A stretch of 64,000 nt of DNA, taken from contig JAALGZ010000002.1 in NCBI GenBank assembly GCA_015227615.1, positions 186,001 to 250,000 on the forward strand, read 5' to 3'. The stretch's first letter is position 1; every line of letters starts with the position of its first letter. Of the stretch, positions 14,122-26,479 are shown one piece after another. A program made the translations under genes and the position numbers. This DNA is from Labyrinthula sp. Ha. Lineage: Eukaryota > Sar > Bigyra > Labyrinthulida > Labyrinthulaceae. Below the pieces are notes generated by a model. It made no database searches. It was not told where the DNA came from and worked only from the letters and a program-made list of their open reading frames with translations.

Positions 14122-15351
14122 TTAGAAATCTTCCAAAGTATCTCTGGAACCCATTCTTCCAAATTGTTCACGATTATCCAAGAATAACTTAATAGTTTGC
14201 ACATTCGACTGCACAGTTTGTCTCTGACGTCTCAATCTCTCCTGTTGCAATCTTCTTTCTTCACTTTGCAACTGCACATCTTCAAAACTTGGAAAAGTAC
14301 TCTTCTGTGATTTAGCTTTGTTTCGTTTAAAACTATTTCTCAATTCAAGTTCTTCTTGAGCAGTTGGTAATCGAGATTCCTTCTTCGCAGTTGCAAATGC
14401 TTTAGATGCTCTATAATCAAACTTCGAACTTTTTCTTTCTTGAAGATCAACTTTCTTTCCACTGTTATTCTTTTTCAAATGTGCTTTTAATCTACCTGGA
14501 GCTAAGCTGGATGAGGAATTAAATTGAAACAAGGTATCTCTTGCAGATTGCTGCTTCTCCAATTCTTCTAAAGTATCAAACTCAAAATATGCCCTCAAAC
14601 TTTCTTCAAGTCTTCTCAATGTAACATTTGCAACATCTAACTTAGCTTCAAGCTCTTTTCTTTTTGCTTCAGCAACTTTCTTCTGTTTCTCATTATCCTT
14701 CATCCTCCTCTTAATCTGCTCCTCTTGCTTTTTCTTACGCTCAAGTTCTTCCTTTTCTCTTTCTAACTCCTCTGCAAATTTCTTTTTTTGGTTCTGATGT
14801 GAATCTTTCACTTTATCTCTTGCTTTCTTTGCCTTCTCCAAGTTCTCCTTTTTCTGCTTCAATTGCCCAATGGCTTCTAACTGTCGCTGCTCCATCTCAA
14901 CCCCTTTTTGCTCAAGTACCTCAATTTCATTCGTATTCTGTTTAGCTTGTTCATACGTTGCATCTCCTCCTTTACGTAATGCCATCAACCATTCCTGAGC
15001 TTGTACCTCATCAGCACGCAGAAAGTAACTACCGCCTAGAATCTTCTTATGATCTATCACAATAATATTGTTATAATCTTTATCCACATCTACATAAGCT
15101 CCGTTCAGAGGGAAAACCCCAATAGGTTTTGTACTGAACGTTGAGTCGCTTTTTTGATTATACCAGAGGAAAAAACTGTCTTTCACCACACAGTACCTCT
15201 TCTTCCAGGTACCTAAAAGAGAATCATTATTTTCTTTCAGTTCAAGGTATCCTTTTTGCTGGACTGTTATTTTCTTGTTTCTGATTACTTTGGATGTATC
15301 TAATCCAAGTAATTTGGCAGCTTTTTTATTCCTACTACTTTTGTCTTGCAT
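14122..15351 (-). CDS. PH domain and coiled-coil protein
   Basis: Encodes 409 residues. Residues about 32-128 form a pleckstrin homology domain: the GYLELK opening strand, WKKRYCVV in the second strand, and the invariant C-terminal helix Trp (W121 in QEWLMALRKG). A highly charged Lys/Glu-rich coiled coil follows (about 140-265), then a basic, Ser-rich tail with a second short helical stretch (about 355-385). PH domains usually bind phosphoinositides or protein partners at membranes, and the coiled coil suggests a dimer or scaffold. There is no catalytic domain. The start ATG is preceded by an in-frame TAG nine bases upstream, which supports it unless a short upstream intron exists. The exact orthologue is not recognised. 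Confidence 0.88.
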   Translation of the reverse strand: MQDKSSRNKKAAKLLGLDTSKVIRNKKITVQQKGYLELKENNDSLLGTWKKRYCVVKDSFFLWYNQKSDSTFSTKPIGVFPLNGAYVDVDKDYNNIIVIDHKKILGGSYFLRADEVQAQEWLMALRKGGDATYEQAKQNTNEIEVLEQKGVEMEQRQLEAIGQLKQKKENLEKAKKARDKVKDSHQNQKKKFAEELEREKEELERKKKQEEQIKRRMKDNEKQKKVAEAKRKELEAKLDVANVTLRRLEESLRAYFEFDTLEELEKQQSARDTLFQFNSSSSLAPGRLKAHLKKNNSGKKVDLQERKSSKFDYRASKAFATAKKESRLPTAQEELELRNSFKRNKAKSQKSTFPSFEDVQLQSEERRLQQERLRRQRQTVQSNVQTIKLFLDNREQFGRMGSRDTLEDF

Positions 15352-18300
15352 TTTGAACTACGGTTTTTCTCTTGCTTAGAGTTTAGTATTTCATTCGTCA
15401 ATTCATCAATTTAAACCAATCAAAATTAGTATTATCAGAAGTTTGCGCAGAGCCAGTTTTCGGTTTGAGAGGTTATATTCTTTACAGTCTCGTACTTATT
15501 CCCGGTAAGATGAACCGGTTATCGTGAAGTCAGATAAATAGTCAGTATTATTGATTATGTTTATCGTGATAATTTTTAACTGTGTTAATGCTGAGAACTG
15601 GTACCATTCTGAATTCATAAAGTAAATATTGTATTACCCTGACATATTGGTAGAAGAGCTTAAAGAAAATGGAACAGATGTTTGTTTACGATAGTTTTAT
15701 TAATGAAAGCATTTGTTTAGACTATAGAGGTTCTTTTTCTACTTAATTTTATATTGTTTGATTTTTTTTATTCCAATGTTCATTATTAACTTTACTCGCT
15801 CTACTTCAAGTAACTTATTGTGAACAATCAGAAAACATAAAGGAGAACTATTATAAGTATATGCTTAATGATAAGATAATAATAGATTTTATGCTAAGAA
15901 AAAAGAATAGGCAACGCTTAGCTACTTGTCTTGCGTAAAGATGTAAAGCAAGTATATAAAAATGACTCTTTCTTTATGCACGGTACATGATTGCATTTTG
16001 CGAGTAGTCATTTGAGTTGTGTTCAACCTCCGTGTGGAAGTTGTTTAATAAGCATCCAGTTTTCCACAAAATTCAGTACCACTTTTATAATTCTTTGGTA
16101 TATTTAGAAGAAGAAGTTTCTTCTGCTTCCATAGAATATCACCCGAAAACTTATCTGATTGTTATATTGACATAATATCAGTTCTAACAGCAGGTTGTGC
16201 TGGGAAAAGGAAGTGTGTGATATAGATTCAGCTTTGATCTATTTGCCTTCACTTTGAAAACATTTCCATTGTGTGCCGGTAACTTTGCACACAAATTATA
16301 TCTAGGGTTTCTTATAACCATAACCGTTAACTAACGGTAGAGTAAATATGCAAATTTTGCTTAATATTAATGGCAACAAGCGAAAGTATCGACAGTTTAA
16401 CGTTAACTATTGTGAATGAGAATACGATAAGAAATCCTAATTAGAATATATGGGAAACCAAGAAATAAGATATTTCTGGATTGTAAATGAAGATGTGTAA
16501 TTAAGTAACTACTGGTCATTGTAATTGGTCAAGACTTGATTCCACACTGAGTATTCTTTATTTCTTTAATCACGCAATATTAGCCCAAAATCCGTGCATT
16601 TGGTACTCTTACTAAAAAGGCCGTATTGTCTTATTTAAGAACTCTGTATCGAAAACACTAGACTAGATAAATAAGTCAGCTCCCTTATCATGCCAAATAG
16701 CTATCCTGTTTAATAGCATCTCAGAATCTAATTTGTATACCTAGTTTTCTGAAGAACAAAGGGACAGTTTTTAAAAGTACGATTCAACCCACGAAACGAA
16801 TAAAAAAAATGTACTTAAGTTTTATATAGTTATCCCAGGCTAGAATTTCGTCTTGAGATGGTAAAATAATTGATCTTGGTTATATGTAGAAGTTTCTCTT
16901 GCTGTTTACTGCAGATTTAATCATTTGTTTAAACTATAACCGAGAGCGAGGCCCAATAGCGTTCCTTCTAAACGTTCCTGTCTTACTTATAGTCAGCTTA
17001 ACCAAGAAGCATTTAGAAGCGTTCATAGAGCTTGACTTTGTCATTAAAAGATCGGCCTAATCTTCGAAATGACCGCTAACTGATCAAGTACTTTGCAAAC
17101 CAGGCTCTATATAAGAGTCAACTTGAGAGCCTCTTAGCTAAGTGTTGCTTCGAATCAATGTACTACGAATAGTTAGGTTAGTGTTTCAGTTACCCATGAT
17201 TATTTTGGGGAGCAAAATTAGAATTAATTTAGTTATCCAACATGACCTCTTAAAAAAACATATCGCAATCAGAGCTTCTTCTAGGCAAAATACCAACACC
17301 GCATATAACTTGTATAGTAAGCATATAAAAGCAATAATACACGTATTCGCGAGAGAACTAAAATCCCAACAGTAGAGAACAATTTAAATATGGTTTAAAT
17401 ATCAAACAAATATACTGAAGTACTTTAATTAGACGAGTAAAAGGCGCAAATCAGAGTATGTAAATAAGCTAGAAGAGTTTATCAAACAAACTTAGCCAAT
17501 TTAAGGCATTGTGGAAGGGGACAGAGATTCTAAAGTCTAACCTTGTATTTCATTAAGAACTCGTCAAGTTACTCATCTATCTCTCCCAAAAGGGTTTTCG
17601 CTTGCTAGATGTCATATAGGCTTTACCAGTCAGACAGAAGCTAGTAAACTTATGCACATGATCAAGGTTATTCCCAGAAAGTATTCAGTTCACCTTTGCT
17701 GGAACATTTTTCTAAAAGTTTCTAAGGAACGGAACTGATATAGTGTAGGAGTTCTGGCCGGAAATATTGTATTCAGAACCTCTTATAGTTGTGATATCGA
17801 TTAAGCTTTTCAAACTAGATCAAATGGCTATTTATGTAGATACAACACTCAATGCTGTAGATAGAGTCTCAAGTAACTTGGTCTTTATAATAAGTTTTGA
17901 GCAAGGCTAAGAAGTTCTATTGGGTAAGAAAAGAAATGGTTTGAAAAAACGAGAGTTTGGCCTACTGAATTTTTCTGCGTTTGTTTTCTCATATGGCACC
18001 GAAGATACAATAAGTCTGTTCTATTTCTGTGTTGTGTTATCTAGATGAAGCTCCCACTCCTCTCAGAAAGTACTTAATAGGAATACTTATATGGAGCTTG
18101 CCACAAAACCTTAGAAAATCTTTTTTTTTAATTAATTCCACGGAAAATAAAATTTATAAGATTGAAACTGTAGTGTTAGGTTGGAAATGTAGAAGTTAAA
18201 ATAGATTTCAGATTACCATAATTTCTAAATTCCTCTTTTGAAGGGTTTCCCTTAATCTAGACATAAGTGTACAACTCAGACACAAAGTTTGATCCTTACT

Positions 18301-21300
18301 ATTTTCACATTTGGCGGTAAAGTAAAAAGAATATGTAGCGCTATTAGGGACTTCCTCCTGAAACCCTTACTGTAAATATTTGGCATTTAATAAAAAATAA
18401 CAGGACCTTCCTCTAGCTGCTACGACCGTCATCTTCTTGTGTGATACTCTATTCGATACCTGTGATTCGGGCAATATAACATATATTTTATTGTATAACA
18501 ATAGTTCTACTCAAGAGAGCTAAGCAATAGCTTCCAGGAATATAATTACCTCGCAGTTACTAAGATTAGTTTAGTTATGTGGTACCGATCTACAACTCTT
18601 TTATAAGATAATTTGTCCTTTGTGACTCCACCTTAATGCTTCTTAAGAAAGGAGTTCATTTAAGAGAATATAATATAAAGAAAGAAGCATAATAAACTCC
18701 ATGCATAATTACATATTATTTCTCTTGGGACATTTGTGATGTATTACTATAGTTTAGCGTTTAAGAACGGGAAAGTGAGGTTAACAAACTTTAGGCTACA
18801 GCTTTGTATACAATTACCCTGATTTTTGTACTCATGTTTAATTCAATTAACAATCATGAATAAGGGAATTTTACTATTTAGTGAATAAGAGGTAAGGACC
18901 ATGTATAAAGGTTAACAAAATTTGACTTGAATTTATTTGAATTCGTTTCATTCTCTGGTAACGGTTTCACTGCTTGGCTTTCATTTAGCATGTATCAACG
19001 CACAATATAATTTGAACCCTTATATAAGATCTTTTTATTAGCTTGAATCTGCAGTACAAACTATAGTTAAACCTTTCCCAAATAAACTTGATTACTGCTT
19101 CTTAGGTTCCATGTGACAATTGAAACAAAGATTCTACCAACAGAACCTAATGTTAACAACCATACAGGTTAGCCTCCAAGGCCAATTCTAATTGGGTACT
19201 TGATCTTAAGTATGACGCCTTGAAAAAACCATCTTGGGAACGTTGATTTATAATAATATGAATCTGGATTTGAGCTCAACTTTCCTTATGATTTAAGGAA
19301 TACTTAAATGGTTTCTGAAAAGATAAATCGCCAAATATGATTTGGTTTCATTTTTTCAGTTGGTATTGGAACAACCCTCCACTTTTTTTCTAGAGCTAGA
19401 AGTTCCTTAAGTTCCTGTATATTAAGCCTCGTGGTATCTACTCATCGAGCACATTTCCCCCTCGTGTTAATTCAATTTATGATATGTATTAACCAAATAT
19501 TGATGCTCAGAGAATGTAGAACACTATATTGAGAGGAGTATACTAAGAATGCGATTCAAAGATATAGATTCATGCTATCATAGAGAAACCTTGACGATAT
19601 GAACTATAATAACGGTAGTATGAGGATTGTAAGTTTTCTGTTGATCGTTTCTTCAACCAGTACCCTTTATCAAATAGATGAAGACAACCTTACCTACCAT
19701 ACCTATCATCACTAGAAAATTTTCCGGAATGGTCTCTACCTTTCAGTTAGCTTCGATTATATACATATATACGAGCCAAGCTATGTTTTTAGCTAAGATT
19801 TTAAAAACGAATAATACCAAAAAACTATAATAATGTTGACTAAACTGTAAGAAACCATGCTTTGTGTCCATATGATACCTAGAGCAAGATAACTTGGACG
19901 AGTGATAATTGTACAAAGGACATGTGCTCACTCTCATTAACCTGTCTTATTTGTGTGTATCATAGAACTTAAATGATACAATAGCGTTATTCTCATGATA
20001 ATCCTACTTTGGTTGAATGTATCACCTAACCCAGAACAACATACATATATACTCATAGTGGGAAATATGACCTACTAGATAAGTAGAATTGTCTCTAAAC
20101 CTGCGGAACCGTTAATTTCAGAAAATCTTTTACCTGATTTGTTAACTAATTTATGTTTGAGCTAATGCTTTTATTAAAGCTAATTGTCACACTACAGCTT
20201 TATTCTATCTTTTTACCTACACCACTAGTTGTATACTAACCTGAATAACTTAGTATTTGAATGCAACTTAAGAGCACACGAAGCGACAATTTTGTTATCT
20301 CATTTATTTCTAAATTACTATCAAATCAATCAACAAGGTTTTTACGATGTTTCAATTAATCCGTTTTGAGTTCAGTTTACTAGGGTAAGCCCGTCTTGTT
20401 TTGATACATGTAAGGTCATGTTTCCTAACTTCATACATGGTATGTCAAGTGAAAAAAAGTATTATACACAAAATAAGCATTTTTCTGAGATCAAACAGCT
20501 AGGTCGTAGGAATTATTTTCAGGGTCAATACAGTTACGATACATCAGTCGATTATTTAAAGCTATTACAACTCAGGCTAAGTATAAAATGGATCGTATTA
20601 CGGAAAAGCAAAATTAAATTTAATTTTAATTTCTATAGTCGGGTGTGTGCAGACATGGGCAAGATTTCTCTTATTTGAATTATACAAGCGAAATTAATTC
20701 ATTGGATAATCTCTAGTAAGAAAAAAAACATTTATGTTTTCAAGCTGTGAGGCTTTATATTTTAACCGTATTCAAGTACATATTTGTTAGGCGTATCAGG
20801 GAGGCTGTTATGCGTAAACTAAACGCAGAGTAATGTATATATATATATCAACCAACGAAGTTAACGTTGATATTCTGGTTTATTTAATGCGATAATAGTA
20901 TGATTTCGAAGCACTAACTGTCTTGATGCGCTTACATTCGTCTCAAGTTTCTTAATTCACAGTTGCAATATTGTTTTACTTAAAATTGTGTATAAATGGT
21001 GCTACTGAGTCTATCAATTACGTATGTTTTACTCAATAAATCTTTTTTTACTTCGTATCTATGGAAATTTCTTAATTTTTCTGTTGAAACTTATACAATT
21101 TTAGATGCTTGTTGAACCTATATTTCCTTTTTAGTTACCAAGAGGCTTATGAATTTTCTATATTTTCAAAATGAAAAGACTGTTTCGATCTTAGTTAGTT
21201 TACATCATTAAACCTATATATCAACCAGTCTCATTTATTAAGGAATTGATTCACAGAGCCACAATCATTTTGCATCAAATTTCATTACTTTTCTCGTATT

Positions 21301-24300
21301 GATATCTTACGATTATATTCAACGACTTCAGGTTGCGACCGAATAAATTTAAATTCTGTTCTCAACTTATTATTTTGCTAAGACATTCTACAAATTTAAG
21401 AGAGTTTAAAACCCTATTTAGATATTGAATTGTCTTGCATTATCGGTGAATTGCTATTCGTTAGCAATCAAACCAGATAAGAATTGGTTCCTTTATTGAC
21501 TAAACTCGAAATAAAAGATGATAGAATTCCCTTGAGAATTTATTATTTTTATGATGTAACGTAATTATCCAGAAATTGCTCGCCACTTGCTCCGTAGAAA
21601 TCTCTAGTGATGTTTTCTTCACATAAATTCATCACAAAAAAAAAGAATGTACCCTATATACTTATGTGATCTCTTAAATTAACCTTAAAATATTAAACTT
21701 AGCTATTCCATATATATGGTTATGCAAAATTTGCCTATAGAAATGATATTATTTTATTCTAAAACCCGGTCCTTGTTGCTATAATTATGGTGCATTCTAC
21801 ATGAACAGTCCCAAAGGTTATGTTAATCATAGTATACTCATCTTTGGGTCAATCTATAGTCACATAACAACCTATAATAGAGAATAATGGGATTCTTTGT
21901 TACCAAGAAGGAATTTTCAGTCGGTAGAAAAGTGGTTATTCTATTAAAAGCCGATCGCAACAGTTGAAAGTATTAGCTTCACAATATCTGTAAATATTAT
22001 GTCAAAAAACTTTTATTCTAACCCTACTAAATTTCTAACATAGCCACGTTTCAAACAAAAAAGCTCTATTCAACTAATAAATGTATAATTAAGAGCTGTT
22101 ATATATCACAGATTGCTCCCGTCTCTGATTGAGATTCTGATACTAAATATTTTTCTCTTATGTAATGTCGTTTTATAGGGTGTAGTGTTCTTTCTTGTCG
22201 CCACAGTGTATTTGATTAAGAACTTCTTATTTAATTATATAATACATAAATATTGTAATTTCGAAGTAATGAGGTACAACCAGTCCTATTAAAAAGTTGA
22301 ACCGGTATTAACTAATAACAATTGCTACATCTTATGAAACCAAATATATCTAGCTAAATACCATGTCCCTGAAGAATTACAGGTATAATCCTATAAATGT
22401 TGGTTAGTTAAAACAGTTCATGACTTATCAATAAAATCTTAAGATCTGATTCAACATTATATAGTATGTTCCATTAACGTGCTTTTAATTCAATAAGTTT
22501 TCCAAAAGTTTTTCATGGAATAAATAGATTTCTAAAAGAAATTTGATTCTAAATTAAAACCCCATTTTCTCGGTTATTAAAATTGCTCCCCTCGAATTAA
22601 AATAGTAAGAAAAATCTTAGCCCACTCTAAGTGCAATCAGTTTTCTAAAAGTTCTCGAAAACTAAACTCAATAAATTGTTCCAATAGCTCTACTTTATTG
22701 AGGAAAACACATTCAAGGGTATGGACATTATACTCATGGTAAGTACTCTTTAAATAATTGTATAGGAAATGTTAAAAGTCTGCAGTAAGATACCATATTC
22801 TTTGTTTTCATTAATACTAGACTATAATTAAAGATTTTCCATTCTAATTGGAAGTTGGAAATTATTTATTGGTAGACTGAATACCAAAATATTTTATATT
22901 GATAATCAATAATAATTTCCAAGTGATTTCGGTTGATTATTGATATTTAATAGATAATAAAAACAAAACCAGAATTATTAGGTATGAATAAATTCTCCAT
23001 ATTTCTTATTATTAATAATACACAAGATAGAATTAGGTTGATTATTGTTAAGCTTTATTAAATCTGAGCCCTAAATATAACAATACCTAGATAACATTAT
23101 TTCGTTTTAGGAAAAATTCAAGCATTAGATCTAAACAATATAGAGAGGCTGTACAGTAACTAAGTACACAGGGAAAGCAGTAGTATTTGAACTATTTGAA
23201 TTAAAGAAAAACCAGAATAATTTTTTTTTGATACGTATGATGTACGTATATTGTATAAGGAGAATAATATATGAGACAGCTTGAACAAGAGGATATTATT
23301 TATTATTGTTAAAGGGAAGAGAGTTCATTGCCACTCTCCTTATATAGTCAGTTCTTTTACTTTATTACTCCTTGCAGCGTATGAGCAGCTATTATACTTT
23401 CTAGTACCAACACATATAGTTAAAGTGTCAGATGACTCTGTGCTTAATTTATCGCCAAATAATATCCTCAAAACTATTTCAGTGCATGTTAATGAAATTA
23501 AACCGTAGTAGCATCGGATTCAAGAGTTTATGTCATTTGATGTTTCTAACTTTTCATGCCCCATTCATTTTCATGTTTAAATATTTTCTAACAACTAAAA
23601 AGTTTTCACGCGGATTAAAAACCCGCGACAGCCTAAATTTTGTATTCTCATTCTTATGATGGCCATCTAGATACCGTAAACTTCCTATTGTAAAAGATAC
23701 CTAGAATTATATGTTAATAGCTGGAGATGTAGCCAATTTTATTAACAGCTAAATAATACAAAAACTACTAACTATACCCATTTCAAGTGTATTACAGTTT
23801 ATAATTCCCAAGAACTGAGACTCTATTAGTTTCCATCTCTTATTCAAACATAGCCAATAATAAGAATGCAATTATGTCTGCTTCATGCATTTTATTTAAT
23901 CAAGTAACATGAAATAACTTTCAATAGATTATGTACTCTCAGTGCTAAACTAAAATGGCGTCAGAAGTATCTTCTGTATTTCTTTGTAATGGATAGAGAT
24001 ATGGGCATGATTTTATGAACCTAGATTTGCTCCATAAAAATCTAAAAGATATGTGAAGAAAGTGAAAAGGTTAGACAAGGGAATGTATTTCTTATATTTC
24101 TCACTTATAAGGTATGATAAAGGCAAAAACATACTCTTTAATCAAAACATATATGTTTGTTTTGTGGAAAAGTCAATGTAAAATTAAATAGGAGATTTAC
24201 TGCATCAATAAAGCTTTAAATGATAAGCCTTCAGGACAGTTTTTGTTTAAAAAATTAAACAGTGGAGCCAAGATATGAGGTTTAATACTTAAAATTTAAT

Positions 24301-25150
24301 CTAGTAAGGTTAGACTTCCTAAATCTATTTAAGAGTCTTTGAATCATTGGTAAATGAGGTTACATGCTGTTTAACTTAGGGGAAGAATGCTTCATATGTG
24401 CTCCACACAACTTAGTCGAGACGGGAGGGCAATACAGTGGAACTGAGAAATATAGATGTCTATATCAAACCTAGAGATAAAAAAATAGTGAAAATAAAAT
24501 TTCTGAGCAGGATTTGATTTCTATTTTTTTTTATTTTCTTAATGTTTTCGTCGAAGAATCTTCTCGAGACTCAATGGAAAGTATTAGCGAAAGTCATGAC
24601 ATAGATAATATCTTTTTGTGACCCGTTTCTGTAAGAAAAATAAAAATTTTCGAATTTATTTGGCCTGAGCACGAGCCAGTCTTATGCCTGGGTAACCAAG
24701 CTAAGAATAATGAGACGGAAAAAAATCTAGGGACTTTCTTTACAAACCTAGCATCAACTAGATTTTCGAGAGAATTCGAGAAAAAGACACCCTGAATCTA
24801 TTTCTGCTCTAAAATTCCAAAAAAATAAGCTAAAAACATTCTAACTCTATACTCAAGCTATACAAGCCTATGCAGAGGCTCATTGTTTTACATAGTACGT
24901 TGGCATTTGAGAACCACTACAATGTTGAAGGTTCTATATCTATTATAGGTGATACAACTATTTATTATTATTTATAAATAATTGAACTATATTACTGAGA
25001 AAACTTCATTAAAACTCCTGTCTGAAAACAACAAACAAAAATATTTTCTTATTCTATAAGTCTTTGCGTGTATGCATAATTATTGTTTTCTATTTCACTT
25101 GGAGAACAATGTGGCATTACTATGTGTTTTGCACACACTTTCGTAGAAGA
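15352..25150. other. Gene-free AT-rich region
   Basis: Almost 10 kb with no supportable gene. The longest open stretches are 60-86 codons (for example plus strand 20418-20678 and 23281-23508) and match no family I know. A segment near 22.85-23.06 kb is rich in short TTGATTATTGAT-like inverted motifs, similar in flavour to the hAT-like element at 61.76 kb, but no ends could be defined. Confidence 0.5.
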
Positions 25151-26329
25151 ATGTTCGAGACTGTAAAGCTAGTCGAAGAAAAGAAAAAAGCTAACGAACT
25201 AATTACAAGATACAAGCTTCTAAAAGGCCACACAGCTGCCTCTGAGTTGCTTATAGAAGCTGGTGGTATATATTCTGAAATTCTTGGCAATATTTTCAAA
25301 GAGAAAGGTAATCAAAGCAGCGAAGCTCCTCAGAAGGAATTTATTTCCTTGAAAATATCTATTCTTTTAAATCTCTCTTTCGTTTCATTAGAACTTAAAT
25401 CATTTGATTCCTGTTTAAATTGCTGTAATTCTGTTCTTGAAATTGATAAGAAGAATGAAAAAGCACTTTATCGAAAAGGTATAGCTTTAGAGAACACCAA
25501 TAACCTCAAAGATGCTCTCTCGACTTTTGAGCTACTTGTTTCTTGTTACCCTAAGAATAAACCTGGAGTTAAAAAGCTGAAATCGATTCCGATTAAAGTT
25601 GCTCAGGGTACTGAAAACCGACGACTTCAAGAAATGAAGCATAAACCTGTAAGAATTACAACTGCTATTCTTCTAAAACACGATTTAGAACCGTTTACTC
25701 GCAATGGAGGTTTTTCAAAAGATAAACTTTTAATTTGGTCTCAAACGATTAAAAAAATTGAGTTTATTGTTTCACTTCCACTGGCCGTTAAGAGGGAGAA
25801 TGTATCCGTTGAATATAGTTCAAAGAATTTTCATTTAGAAGTAAGAAGTGAAAAATATGAAAGAACAATTACTAGGAATTGGTATCAGCCGATAAATGTT
25901 GAGGAAGTTGTGTGGGAAATTGAAAGAAAACAAGATTTTTGCTATGTATTTGTGCATGTTGAGAAGAATGAGTATCTGAACAAGCTCGAGAAAGTTGCTG
26001 CTGAATGGTGGGAATATCTTTTTGAATCCCCGGAACCAGAAGAAAAAATTGCAACTGAAAGGTGTGCCTTGAAAGAAGAAGAATATCATGAGTTGCCTAA
26101 GGAAATTAGGGAGAAATGGAAAGAAAACTTCCTAAGAGGAAAAAAGACAGATACTCTACAGTCTATTGCCATGTCCCAGATCAGTTCTAAGGAACAGGAA
26201 ATGGCAACCCAAGATGTTAAAGAAAGAGTAGCAAAGAATAAAAGAGCCATGCAGGATCCTGGGAAAAAAGCGTTGTATGAAATGTTTGAAGAAAGCTTTC
26301 CAAACGTTGCTGTGGAATTTGGGAATTAA
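25151..26329 (+). CDS. TPR and NudC-type CS domain protein
   Basis: Encodes 392 residues from the chosen ATG. The N-terminal half has TPR helices of the immunophilin/co-chaperone type (IDKKNEKALYRKGIALENT, about residues 98-116). A CS (p23-like) domain follows at about 196-275: IWSQTIKKIEF matches the NudC signature W-x-Q-T, and VVWEIERKQ is the conserved second block. The tail resembles NudC too: EWWEYL plus PE.. and IAT.. blocks, ending in a short FEESFP motif like the NudC KFMDQHPEMDF end. NudC proteins act as Hsp90-linked co-chaperones and in dynein function; the TPR could bind an Hsp90 or Hsp70 tail. The frame stays open 29 codons upstream (25064), including an ATG at about 25109, but that part looks untranslated; an upstream exon is possible. 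It converges on the eIF4G-like gene, 150 bp apart. Confidence 0.85.
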   Translation: MFETVKLVEEKKKANELITRYKLLKGHTAASELLIEAGGIYSEILGNIFKEKGNQSSEAPQKEFISLKISILLNLSFVSLELKSFDSCLNCCNSVLEIDKKNEKALYRKGIALENTNNLKDALSTFELLVSCYPKNKPGVKKLKSIPIKVAQGTENRRLQEMKHKPVRITTAILLKHDLEPFTRNGGFSKDKLLIWSQTIKKIEFIVSLPLAVKRENVSVEYSSKNFHLEVRSEKYERTITRNWYQPINVEEVVWEIERKQDFCYVFVHVEKNEYLNKLEKVAAEWWEYLFESPEPEEKIATERCALKEEEYHELPKEIREKWKENFLRGKKTDTLQSIAMSQISSKEQEMATQDVKERVAKNKRAMQDPGKKALYEMFEESFPNVAVEFGN

Positions 26330-26479
26330 GAGGAATGAAACTTTGCGTCTCCAGTAGTTAAGATCAAATTACTATTAAAGAAAGAAGGTTTATTCTTGAC
26401 AATCCCTTAACAAAAAAACAACCTATCAGGCAATAATATCAGAACACTAACACAACCTAAATCGTTCAAAACCAGATAT

